Source of the DNA: Polyangium fumosum
GTDB taxonomy: Bacteria > Myxococcota_A > Polyangia > Polyangiales > Polyangiaceae
NCBI RefSeq assembly: GCF_005144585.1
Contig: NZ_SSMQ01000041.1
Location: 46,790-110,789 of the forward strand
Length of the DNA stretch: 64,000 nucleotides
Reading direction: 5' to 3'
Numbering within the stretch: position 1 is the first letter of the stretch; every line of letters begins with the position of its first letter. Below the pieces are notes generated by a model, which worked only from the letters and a program-made list of their open reading frames with translations, made no database searches and had not been told where the DNA came from. Shown piece after piece: positions 8,695-16,680 of the stretch. The position numbers and the translations under genes were made by a program.

Positions 8695-11280
8695 ATGCAA
8701 ATCCTCTCGGTCGGTCCCCTGCGCACGGGGTCCATCGTGTGGCAGAAGCGCGCGGGGGGCTTCGTCCTCACGGTCGTTTGCAAGGCCACGTATTGGCTCC
8801 AGCCAGGCGAGGCCGTGCTCTCGAACGAGCAAGAAGCCCTCAATGAGGCCGACGATCACTGGGACGACGATCCGAACCGGAGCTTGCGTGCCGCGAGTGA
8901 TCTCGTGCCGGTCAAGCCGCGCCCCGAGGTCACGCTCGTCGGGTATGCCTACGCCCCGGGACAACAGCCGGTCCGATCCCTCGTGGCGCGCCTCATCGTC
9001 GGCGAGGTCGACAAGGCGATCGAGGTGTTCTGCGACCGCTCGTTCCTGCCCGACGGCTCGCTCCAGGAGGGCACGCGGTTCACGCGGATGCGCCTCACGT
9101 GGGAGCGCGCGGGCGGCGGGCCCGGCACGAACAACCCCGTCGGCGTGCGCGCCGATGTGCGGGACGGTTATGGCCGCCGTGCCCTGCCGAACCTGCAGCC
9201 CCTCGGCATCTACGTCTCCACGGCCGAGGATTTCGTGCCGCCCGTGTGTTTCGCGCCCATCGCGACGAGCTGGCCCTCGCGGGCGGACCTCGTGGGGCGC
9301 GCGCCGCCGCCCGCGGGCGTGGGCCTCGACGGGCCGAGCGAGGCGTTTTTTAATGCATCGCCCTCGGATCAGCTCCTCACGGCGCTGCGCGACAACGAGC
9401 GGATCGTGCTCGAGAACCTGCACCCCGAGCATACGCGGCTCGTGACGAACCTGCCGGGCGTGCGGCCCGCGATCTTCGTGGACCGAGGGAACGGGCCTGC
9501 GCAACGGCAGAAGGTGCGCGCCGATGCCCTGTGGATCGATACGGACCGCGGAATCGCCACGCTCACCTGGCGCGTGCAGGTCCCGCTCGCGCGGCCGGAC
9601 GAGCCGGGGCGCGTGATCGTGGGAATGGAGATGCCTGGGCACGACCTGAGCTGGGGCGAGATCGTCCAGACGATGGCCGCCTCGGAATCGAAGGGGTTTG
9701 CCGAGGACGACCATACCCAGACGAACATCATTTCGCAGATGGAGGCCGAGGCGGCGCGCCGCGCGGCGCTGCCCTTCGCGGCCTCGTCCCTGCAACCGGC
9801 GGCGCGCGAGCCGCAGCCCTCGCTTTCGGGCGATTTGCCATTCCAATCGTCGGTCCTCCAGCCGCCGACGTCGGCGCCGCTCCCCTGGACGCAGCAGCTC
9901 CAATCGCCGCAGCCGCCGACGCTGAAGCCCCCGCCCTTGCCCGCGGCGGCGCGCGCCCCGCTCCCGGGGACCGTTGTCTCCCCCGCGCCCGTGCCGCCCG
10001 TGTCCAAGCCCGCGCCGCCGGTGCCGCCGCCTGCGCCCAAGCCCTCGACGCCTGCGTTCATCCCGCCCGTCGTGCCCGCGCCGGTCGTGGCCGCGCCGCC
10101 GCCGGTGCCCGCGCCCGTGCCCATGCCCGTGCCCCTCCCGGCGCCCGTGCAACTCTCTGCGATTCCCGCGGCGCCCCCGTCGCCCGTCCCCGCGCCGGTT
10201 CGTCCGGGAACGATATCGTCCGAGGGCGGCCGCGGGGCGAGCCCGTGGGCGGGCGGCGCGCCCGGCGGCGTGGCGCCGGTGCGCGAGACGCTCGGCACGG
10301 CGGCGGCTGCGGCCGCGGCGGCCGTCGCGGAGACGCCCAAGGATTCGGCGTCGGACGGCGGCGCGCTCGGCGCATCGAATGAAGCGGCGGGCGTGCGCGC
10401 GTGGAGCGCGCCACGCCGGGAGATCCGCGCGGTCGTCGCGGAGGAGGAGGCGCAGAAGCCCGTCATCGTCCGCGAGCTCTTGCACCTCGTGTGGTTCGAG
10501 CCGAGCTTCGTGCCGCGCATCCGGCGCGTCCCGGCGTGGAGGCGGCTGCTCTCCGAGCTCGAACAGCGCGGCGCCGACAAGGAGATCGACGACGTGCTCG
10601 CCGGCAAGGAGGCGTGGGAAATCGAAGATCGCCGCGAGATCTTCGAGATCCTCGCCCGCGCCGATCGAATGGACGACCGGAGCCTCGTGGAGCTCATGGA
10701 CCAGGCCATTCGCGAGGATGGCAAGTACGCGACGCCGATCGTGCTCGTCGGCGGCGAACTCGAAACGCCGTTCGACGAAATGGAGACGCTGAAGGCGCTC
10801 TCGACCGCGGCGGCGCCGCTCGTCGGGCCCACGGACGAGGGGCTGAAGGCTGCTGTGGAGGCCGCGGACAAGTTCATCGCGCGCTCGGGCTTGTCCTGGG
10901 CGCCGGTCGTGCCGGAGGGATTGTCGAACCGGATCCGCGAGGCGTTCACCCGGGAGAAAAAGAGTTTGCCCGCGGACGCGCTCGATATGCAGGCCGAGCG
11001 GGCGCTCATCGGCGGACGTCATTACCAGAAGCGCGAGGTGCTCGGCGGGACGTACCTGCGGCTGCTCCTGCGCCTGCATTCGGACAGCCAGCCGATCGTG
11101 GCGTATGCGCCGGACGCGGTCGCGCGCAAGCTGCCGATGTTCCGCAGGTTCCGCGCGAGAATCGTGGGCGAGCTGCATCCGGCGCAGGACCAATACGAGG
11201 CGCGGGGCGAGGCGATCCGGGCGCTCGCCGTCGGGACCGTCACGGTGCCGGAGCGGGGGACGGCCGGGGCCAAGAGCTGA
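8695..11280 (+). CDS. DUF2169 protein, type VI secretion associated
   Basis: 861 aa from ATG 8695. The N-terminal 310 residues match the DUF2169 family (opening FVLTVVCKATYWLQPGE, later VSTAEDFVPPVCFAPI), found next to VgrG/PAAR genes and proposed to assist effector loading. A Pro/Ala-rich linker follows (about 365-555), then a helical C-terminal domain of about 300 residues that I do not recognise. Many family members end in pentapeptide repeats; none are visible here. The gene is convergent to the vgrG island and four bases before the next reading frame. Role in secretion is inferred from family and position. Confidence 0.8.
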   Translation: MQILSVGPLRTGSIVWQKRAGGFVLTVVCKATYWLQPGEAVLSNEQEALNEADDHWDDDPNRSLRAASDLVPVKPRPEVTLVGYAYAPGQQPVRSLVARLIVGEVDKAIEVFCDRSFLPDGSLQEGTRFTRMRLTWERAGGGPGTNNPVGVRADVRDGYGRRALPNLQPLGIYVSTAEDFVPPVCFAPIATSWPSRADLVGRAPPPAGVGLDGPSEAFFNASPSDQLLTALRDNERIVLENLHPEHTRLVTNLPGVRPAIFVDRGNGPAQRQKVRADALWIDTDRGIATLTWRVQVPLARPDEPGRVIVGMEMPGHDLSWGEIVQTMAASESKGFAEDDHTQTNIISQMEAEAARRAALPFAASSLQPAAREPQPSLSGDLPFQSSVLQPPTSAPLPWTQQLQSPQPPTLKPPPLPAAARAPLPGTVVSPAPVPPVSKPAPPVPPPAPKPSTPAFIPPVVPAPVVAAPPPVPAPVPMPVPLPAPVQLSAIPAAPPSPVPAPVRPGTISSEGGRGASPWAGGAPGGVAPVRETLGTAAAAAAAAVAETPKDSASDGGALGASNEAAGVRAWSAPRREIRAVVAEEEAQKPVIVRELLHLVWFEPSFVPRIRRVPAWRRLLSELEQRGADKEIDDVLAGKEAWEIEDRREIFEILARADRMDDRSLVELMDQAIREDGKYATPIVLVGGELETPFDEMETLKALSTAAAPLVGPTDEGLKAAVEAADKFIARSGLSWAPVVPEGLSNRIREAFTREKKSLPADALDMQAERALIGGRHYQKREVLGGTYLRLLLRLHSDSQPIVAYAPDAVARKLPMFRRFRARIVGELHPAQDQYEARGEAIRALAVGTVTVPERGTAGAKS

Positions 11281-11284
11281 GCTG

Positions 11285-11815
11285 ATGGGGGGCGATTATT
11301 ATCGCCAGGCCGTCGCCCGATGGGAGGGCACGGCCCACCTGCGGATCACCTCGTGGCGGGCGTTATGGGCCGCTCGGCTCCGGCCGAGCGCGCTCTTCGC
11401 GGTGGTGATGATGGCGATCACGGAGCGGCTCTTCGGGCCGGCGCGGCTCGTCACCCGGATGCAGCCCACGTCCGACGCGAATCGCTTCGACCACCTCGCG
11501 GAGATTCGCCGCTTCGGGATGCGCGTCTACCGCGGGCGACGACGTATGCAGATTCAGCCCGACGGCGTCTCGGTGCAGATCGAGGGCGAGGAGGCCCTCT
11601 GGCCCCGCCTCGGCCGGGTGATTCCGCTGCCGCCGGGTACGGCGACCGTGCTCGACGCGCGCCGCGCCCGGTATCGCATGGCGAGCACCGGGCAGGTGTG
11701 GGACATCGATTTCGACATTGGCCCCACGGAGGCCCTGTCCGTGCTCACGTCCCCCTGGGGCCGGGGCGAGGAACGGCTCCGGCGCGCGGGTGACCCCGGC
11801 GCCGGAGCGGTTTGA
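11285..11815 (+). CDS. unrecognised 176-aa protein downstream of the DUF2169 gene
   Basis: The ATG at 11285 lies four bases after the DUF2169 stop, so the two are probably co-transcribed. No family is recognised. It has a hydrophobic stretch, PSALFAVVMMAITERLF (about 35-51), possibly one membrane-associated helix, then a basic beta-rich region (YRGRRRMQIQPDGVSVQIEG). It ends three bases from the convergent amidase stop. Position suggests a role in the type VI island; a periplasmic immunity role is not supported because no signal peptide is seen. Confidence 0.6.
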   Translation: MGGDYYRQAVARWEGTAHLRITSWRALWAARLRPSALFAVVMMAITERLFGPARLVTRMQPTSDANRFDHLAEIRRFGMRVYRGRRRMQIQPDGVSVQIEGEEALWPRLGRVIPLPPGTATVLDARRARYRMASTGQVWDIDFDIGPTEALSVLTSPWGRGEERLRRAGDPGAGAV

Positions 11816-11818
11816 CGG

Positions 11819-12550
11819 TCATTGTTTCGGCCGGGGCTTCGGAATCGGCACATTGGCGGGCGTCTGGGCCGCCTTCGCCGGCGTGGCCGAGAAGATGGCC
11901 TTGTTCGCCAGGGCGAAATCGGCCACGCCGTCGGCAATTTCCTGGGCGATGGCGTCACCTTGCGTCATGCACGCGTTCCGGTCGGCGTCGTTCGTGATGA
12001 ACCCGAGCTCGATCAGCACGGAGGCCTTGGTCTCCGGGCCGAAATATTTCAGGTTGATCACGTAGAGGTTGTCGCGGGACTTGGCGCCGCGGGTCTTGAT
12101 GATCTTGGCGCGCCCCGAGAGCGTCGATGCCAGCGTCTTCGAATGGGCGTAGCTCGGGTGATAAAGGACCGATTGGCCCGAGGCCGTCGCGCCGGCCGCG
12201 TCGAGGTGAAGGCTGATGAAGATGTTCGCCTTCTTCTCCTTGGCGATCGCGACCCGCCATTTGAGCCTCGGCAGGACGTCGGTGATCTCGCCCTCGCGCG
12301 TCAGGTACACCGCCTTGATGCAGTCCGTCTTCGCTTCGAGCTTCGATTTCAGCTTCTTGGCGACGTCGAGCGCGATGTTGCTCTCGTAGATCGTGCCGGA
12401 GACGGCGCCGGGGTCGACGGGGTTCTTCGCCTTGAGGCGATCGCCATGGCCGGGGTCGATCACCACGATGATGGCGCAGCTCTGGACGGCATTGCCATCG
12501 GCCTGCGCCCCCGCGATCGCCTGTTGTTGCTCGCTGGTTACGGTCGCCAT
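11819..12550 (-). CDS. N-acetylmuramoyl-L-alanine amidase, putative T6SS effector 1
   Basis: 243 aa. An Amidase_3 zinc enzyme cleaving the bond between MurNAc and the stem peptide. Motifs are VIDPGHGD (about 34-41), ESNIALDVAKKL with the zinc-binding Glu, SLHLDA with the zinc His, and VLIELGFITNDAD with the catalytic Glu. No signal peptide: it begins MATVTSEQQQ, consistent with delivery by another route such as VgrG/PAAR. It follows a second amidase and two vgrG genes on the same strand. The C-terminal tail is Pro/Lys rich. Effector status is inferred from lack of export signal and context. Confidence 0.85.
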   Translation of the reverse strand: MATVTSEQQQAIAGAQADGNAVQSCAIIVVIDPGHGDRLKAKNPVDPGAVSGTIYESNIALDVAKKLKSKLEAKTDCIKAVYLTREGEITDVLPRLKWRVAIAKEKKANIFISLHLDAAGATASGQSVLYHPSYAHSKTLASTLSGRAKIIKTRGAKSRDNLYVINLKYFGPETKASVLIELGFITNDADRNACMTQGDAIAQEIADGVADFALANKAIFSATPAKAAQTPANVPIPKPRPKQ

Positions 12551-12571
12551 GACGGGATCGAGCCTCCGAGG

Positions 12572-13288
12572 TCAGACGCAGAGAATGGCGCGATTGGCGC
12601 TCACGTAGGAGCAGACCCCATCGCAGAGCCAGCCGGCGATGTTGTCCTTGTTGTCGATGACGGCCTTGCGGTCTCCATCATTCGAGATGAAGCCGAGTTC
12701 GAACAACGCGGCGGCCTTCACCGATTGGAAGATCGTGGCGTCGCGCCATATGCCGAGCTTGCTCGACTTCCACTTGTACGTGGCGAGCACGCTGAGACCC
12801 GACGTCTTGATGGGCGGCTCGCGCCCCGCGATCGGAAGCTTGTACTCCGCATACAGCGCGGCCGCGAGCTTGGCGCTCTCCGCCTTGTTGGAGGATTTGT
12901 GGTTGTAGAACACCTCTTTGCCGTTGGCCGAGGCGCTCGAAAAGGAGTTCATGTGAAGGCTGACGAAGACGTCGCACTTCTTGGCCACCGCGACCTGCTG
13001 GCGCCACAGGAGTTTTGGCTGTGAGGGGTTGTCGACGTTGCCCTCGCGGGTCAGGTGCGCCGACTCGATGAGATCGGTCTTCGCGGCGAGCTTGCTCTTC
13101 AAGAGCTTCGAGATTTCGAGGACGACGTCGCTCTCGTTGAGGCCTCCGCCGACGGCCCCCGGGTCGATGATGGTGCTCTCGTCGTGCGTGTCGCCGTGCC
13201 CCGGATCGATCACCACGACGACGGTGCACCGCTGCACGCCGTTGCCCGTCCCCGCGACCTGCTGCTGCTGCTCCGTCCCGACGTTCAT
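12572..13288 (-). CDS. N-acetylmuramoyl-L-alanine amidase, putative T6SS effector 2
   Basis: 238 aa from ATG 13288, which overlaps the vgrG stop as ATGA. Same Amidase_3 layout as the neighbour: VIDPGHGD, LNESDVVLEISKLLKSK, SLHMNSF and ALFELGFISNDGDR. The N-terminus (EQQQQVAGTGNGVQRC) parallels that of the neighbour (EQQQAIAGAQADGNAVQSC), so the two arose by duplication and then diverged. No signal peptide. Coupling to vgrG makes it a likely cargo of that spike. Several extra Cys residues, including the last but one position. No periplasmic immunity gene is seen next to it. Confidence 0.87.
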   Translation of the reverse strand: MNVGTEQQQQVAGTGNGVQRCTVVVVIDPGHGDTHDESTIIDPGAVGGGLNESDVVLEISKLLKSKLAAKTDLIESAHLTREGNVDNPSQPKLLWRQQVAVAKKCDVFVSLHMNSFSSASANGKEVFYNHKSSNKAESAKLAAALYAEYKLPIAGREPPIKTSGLSVLATYKWKSSKLGIWRDATIFQSVKAAALFELGFISNDGDRKAVIDNKDNIAGWLCDGVCSYVSANRAILCV

Positions 13289-15432
13289 ATCGGGATCGCG
13301 CTCCCGTCTCCGTCGGCCGGATCGTCGATCGTGTATTCGGGCGAAGGCGCGTGATCGTCCGGGCTCTCGCCCGCGGTCGGCTGCTCCTCTTCCTTCTCCT
13401 CGAACGGCCCTTCGGGCTTCGAGCCGCTGCCGTCGCCGGGCTCGCCGCGCTCGTTGATCCACACCATCGTGCCCGAAATGGTGACGCCGGCGCCGTCGAG
13501 CTTGATGAAGCCGCCCGCGCCCTTGATCGTGGCCGCGCCGCCCGCCTCGCCGACCCACGCCTCGCCGGCCACGTGGTGAATCTCCTGGCCCGCCCGGAGC
13601 GCGCTGCGCCCCTCGACCTTCTCGTGCCGGCTCTTCTTCACCGTGAGGGATTGCTTGCCGTCGACCCGCTCGCGCCGGCTGCCCTTCACCGTCAGGTGGA
13701 CGTCTTTGTTGTACGTCTCGTTCTTGTTTTGCTTCGTGACCTCGTCGTAATCCTTGCCGACCCAGAACTTGCGGTTGCCGAGGGTCTGCTCGGATTCGTC
13801 GTTCTTCACGAGCTTCTGCCGGTCGTGGACGATTGTGGCGAACTCGTCGTTGTTGACGTTCCGGTTGCGGTCCTTTTGCGCCTGCTGCCAGACGAGCTCT
13901 TTCTGCGCGAGATCCTCGAACATGATCTCGTTGAACCCGTCCGAGCCGAGCGAGGAGTCGCTCTTCCACGTGCTGCGCGTCTTGTCCTGCGGCAGCTTGT
14001 ACGGGACCTGCTGCGCGGCATTGTAGACGCGGCCTACGATGATCGGCTGGTCCGGGTCGCCTTCGAGGTACGAAACCAGCACCTCGTGGCCGATGCGCGG
14101 CACGGTGATCATGCCATACCCCATGCCGCCCCAGCCCTGGCTCACGCGGACCCAGCACGAGCTTTGCTCGTTCTTCTGGCCCTCGCGATCCCAGTGGAAC
14201 TGCACGCGCACGCGGCCGAACTCGTCGACGTGGATCTCCTGGCCCGAGGGGCCGACGACCGTCGCGCTCTGGAGGCCGTGAATGCGCGGCTTCGGCGTCT
14301 GTCGGGCCGGACGATAAGGCGCCTCGGCGAAAAACGCGTGGCCGAAGAAGCTGAAATCGCCGGTGTCCGTGCCTTCGATCGAGGCGCCGACGACGAGGAA
14401 CGCGCGGCTCTCGGGCAGCGCCGCATGCGGGTGGCGGCCCATCGAGAAGATGACGCCCGGCGCGAGGTCGAACGTGTTCGCCGCGAACGAGATCATCCTC
14501 TCGCCCGTGCGCTCGGCTTCGAGGACACGCGTCGAGAGCTCGGTGCCGTATTTGCCGTCGTGCCGCGCGAAGCCACGATCGTCGGCGTTCGGCGTGCCCT
14601 CGGCCTTGCCCGTCTCGACGAGGAAGGAGCCCGCGTCGTAATGGTACTGCTCCATCTTGCCCTCGATGCCCGCCGTCGGTTCGGCCTTGCCGAAGAGGGC
14701 GAGATCGGGCTTGCGCGGGTCGTAATCGCGGAACGTGGCCGCGCCGGGGCGGACCTCGCGGCCGAAGCGCACGCGGCTGATGAACTCCTTCTCGGCCGAC
14801 TCGTTCGGGTTGTCGACGTACGGAATGGGCGGGCCGGAGCGGGGCGTGTTCGTCTGGATGCGATCGCCGAAGACGAGCGTCGTGCCGCGCTCGGGGTGCT
14901 CGCTCAGGGTATACGCGATGCCCGCCTCTTCGAGCAGGCGGCACAGGAAGGCGTAATCGGTCTCCCGGTACTGGACCTTGTAATCGAGCTTCGGGTACTG
15001 GTCGCGCTGGATGCGCCAGGTCGGCTGGATGTTCCACTCGGCGAGCAGACGATCGATGATGTCCGGGATCGAGAGCTGCTGGTAGATCCGATTGCCCTGG
15101 CGATGCGTGAGCAGCCAGAGCTCCGGCACGATGTGGATCTGGTACGTCGAGAGCGCGTCCTCGGCGGACAGCTCCTGCATCGCGTGCGCCTGCTCGGCGC
15201 GGGCCACGATGCCCGTCCACGTGCGCTGGGCGCCGCCCTGCACGTGGGCATACCCCGCGTGCAGGCGGAAGCCCGCGGGATGCCCGACCGCGGCCCCGAG
15301 GTCGAGGCTATGGTCGGGCGAGCGGACGAGGAGGTGGATCGAGAACAGGTTCGAGACCGATTCCCGGACGGAAAAACGCCGCACGTAGAGGTCGCGTTGA
15401 CCGGAGGCGAGGGAGAGCTCGAGGTTTGCCAC
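13285..15432 (-). CDS. vgrG: type VI secretion spike protein VgrG (copy 1)
   Basis: 715 aa. The N-terminal gp27-like part begins MANLELSLASGQRDLYVRRF and runs to about residue 370. The gp5-like OB-fold follows: VDEFGRVRVQFHWDREG, WVRVSQGWGGMGYGM and PRIGHEVLVSYLEGDPDQP. Then come DKTRSTWKSDSSLGS and charged repeats of the triple-helix stem. The tail (about 650-715) is acidic and Pro-rich with no obvious effector domain. It trimerises to cap the Hcp tube. Downstream overlap with an amidase gene suggests that amidase as cargo. It is a close paralogue of the second VgrG in this island. Confidence 0.96.
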   Translation of the reverse strand: MANLELSLASGQRDLYVRRFSVRESVSNLFSIHLLVRSPDHSLDLGAAVGHPAGFRLHAGYAHVQGGAQRTWTGIVARAEQAHAMQELSAEDALSTYQIHIVPELWLLTHRQGNRIYQQLSIPDIIDRLLAEWNIQPTWRIQRDQYPKLDYKVQYRETDYAFLCRLLEEAGIAYTLSEHPERGTTLVFGDRIQTNTPRSGPPIPYVDNPNESAEKEFISRVRFGREVRPGAATFRDYDPRKPDLALFGKAEPTAGIEGKMEQYHYDAGSFLVETGKAEGTPNADDRGFARHDGKYGTELSTRVLEAERTGERMISFAANTFDLAPGVIFSMGRHPHAALPESRAFLVVGASIEGTDTGDFSFFGHAFFAEAPYRPARQTPKPRIHGLQSATVVGPSGQEIHVDEFGRVRVQFHWDREGQKNEQSSCWVRVSQGWGGMGYGMITVPRIGHEVLVSYLEGDPDQPIIVGRVYNAAQQVPYKLPQDKTRSTWKSDSSLGSDGFNEIMFEDLAQKELVWQQAQKDRNRNVNNDEFATIVHDRQKLVKNDESEQTLGNRKFWVGKDYDEVTKQNKNETYNKDVHLTVKGSRRERVDGKQSLTVKKSRHEKVEGRSALRAGQEIHHVAGEAWVGEAGGAATIKGAGGFIKLDGAGVTISGTMVWINERGEPGDGSGSKPEGPFEEKEEEQPTAGESPDDHAPSPEYTIDDPADGDGSAIPI

Positions 15433-15447
15433 GGCATTGACTCCGAA

Positions 15448-16308
15448 TCAGTGAGGCCTTACGAGCGCCGAGAGCGAGAGGTCCTCTTCCTCGACGAAGA
15501 TTTCCTCCATGCCGCCCGAGAACTCCTGGCGTTGCGCGGTGCTGCACGTCGGCCAGAAGACGCGGAACACGCCCGGATCGTAGAAACGGAAGTAGACCTT
15601 CTCGTTCGTCGATTCGAGCGTCACCATCAAGAAGCGCCGCCAGTGCCGCCGCACCTCCACGAACTTGTCGTAGCTCGTGCAGAAGATGCACCAGCGATTG
15701 CCGAACCCCTCGGCGAGGAGCCGGTCGAGCAAGGCCGAGTCCTTGCGGAACGGGCCCACGAGGTACGGCGCGACGTCTTCGAGCGTCTCGCCCTGCAATC
15801 CGTCGTAGAGCGATTGGTGCGGCTCGACGCCCTCGCGCAGCACTTCGAGGATCCGGCGGTCGCGCGCGCCGTCGACGACCGCATACAGCGGCACCTTCGC
15901 CGCCTCGGCGCGCAAGACCTCGCCCGCCCGCGCGGCCGCGTCGAGGCGCGCTTGCTCGTCCTCGGGGGACCGGGTCGGCTTGCGCCGCGGCGGCTGCGTC
16001 TTGCCCTCGACGTACACCAGGAAATCGGTCTCGCCCGCCTGAATCCAGCCGCCGTGCGGGACTTCGCCTTGCTCGACGGCCTGGCCGCCGAGGCGCGTCC
16101 CGCCCTGGCTGCCGAGATCACGCAACAAGCACGACGCGCCGTCCCATTGCAGCTCGAAATGCGTGCCCGACATCTGCCCGTCGTGCTGGACGACGAGGTC
16201 CGCGAGATCCGTGCGGCCGACCTTCAGCGCGCGGCCCGCCTCGACGGCCTTTTTCGTGCCGGCGAGCTTGCCATACCGCACCTCGACGATGAGGCGAGGC
16301 TCCGTCAC
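15448..16308 (-). CDS. FHA-DUF4123 fusion, T6SS effector-loading adaptor
   Basis: 286 aa from GTG 16308, which overlaps the PAAR stop as GTGA; an upstream ATG frame overlaps the PAAR gene too far. Residues 5-105 form an FHA domain (LKVGR, GTHFELQWDG, LRDLGSQGGTRL), which binds phosphothreonine. Residues 140-270 are a DUF4123 domain (PLYAVVDGARDRRILE, SLYDG, RFYDPGVFRVFWPT). DUF4123 proteins (Tap/TEC) load effectors onto VgrG. The fusion suggests loading is tied to Ser/Thr phosphorylation; that link is inference. It sits between PAAR and vgrG copy 1. Confidence 0.86.
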   Translation of the reverse strand: MTEPRLIVEVRYGKLAGTKKAVEAGRALKVGRTDLADLVVQHDGQMSGTHFELQWDGASCLLRDLGSQGGTRLGGQAVEQGEVPHGGWIQAGETDFLVYVEGKTQPPRRKPTRSPEDEQARLDAAARAGEVLRAEAAKVPLYAVVDGARDRRILEVLREGVEPHQSLYDGLQGETLEDVAPYLVGPFRKDSALLDRLLAEGFGNRWCIFCTSYDKFVEVRRHWRRFLMVTLESTNEKVYFRFYDPGVFRVFWPTCSTAQRQEFSGGMEEIFVEEEDLSLSALVRPH

Positions 16309-16667
16309 GACCCGTCCCTCCCGGCCTTCTGGCGCGCAGCGCGCTCGGCCGCCTTGCGGGCGCAGTCCTCGCAGAACGGTTTGTCCGTCTGGAGCACGGC
16401 CATCGGATTGCTCCCGATGATCACCGTCGGGCATCCCGAGGCGATCGTTCCGCCGTGGTTCGTGGGGTCGCCTTTTCGTGCGGCGTCCTTGCCGCCGATG
16501 ATGACCGTGGGCTCGCCGGCCGAGATGGCGGCGCCGCAGGCCTCGGCGTCGGTGACGCGCGCCTGCGGCTGAAAGCCGACGATGACCGTGTCCTCGCCCT
16601 GGACGATGACGTTCGGCGGGTGAATCCCGCAGACGTGACGATCCGTGATTCGTGCGGCAGGAGGCAT
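16305..16667 (-). CDS. PAAR-like (DUF4150) spike-tip protein
   Basis: 120 aa. It opens MPPAARITDRHVC, the PAAR signature, and contains repeated Gly-rich beta turns (PTVIIGGKDAARKGDPTNHGG, shortened here). DUF4150 proteins sharpen the VgrG tip and bind zinc through His and Cys; CGIHPP and the C-terminal CEDC pair could serve this. No C-terminal toxin extension. It lies 13 bases after the vgrG copy 2 stop and overlaps the adaptor start by four bases. Confidence 0.88.
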   Translation of the reverse strand: MPPAARITDRHVCGIHPPNVIVQGEDTVIVGFQPQARVTDAEACGAAISAGEPTVIIGGKDAARKGDPTNHGGTIASGCPTVIIGSNPMAVLQTDKPFCEDCARKAAERAARQKAGRDGS

Positions 16668-16680
16668 TTTCGTGGCTCCT

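Noticed and set aside
12572..15220. 882-aa minus-strand frame extending amidase 2 through vgrG
   Set aside because: Upstream of 13288 it is in the wrong frame for VgrG and consists of Arg/Ala/Pro-rich noise; the amidase begins at the ATGA overlap.
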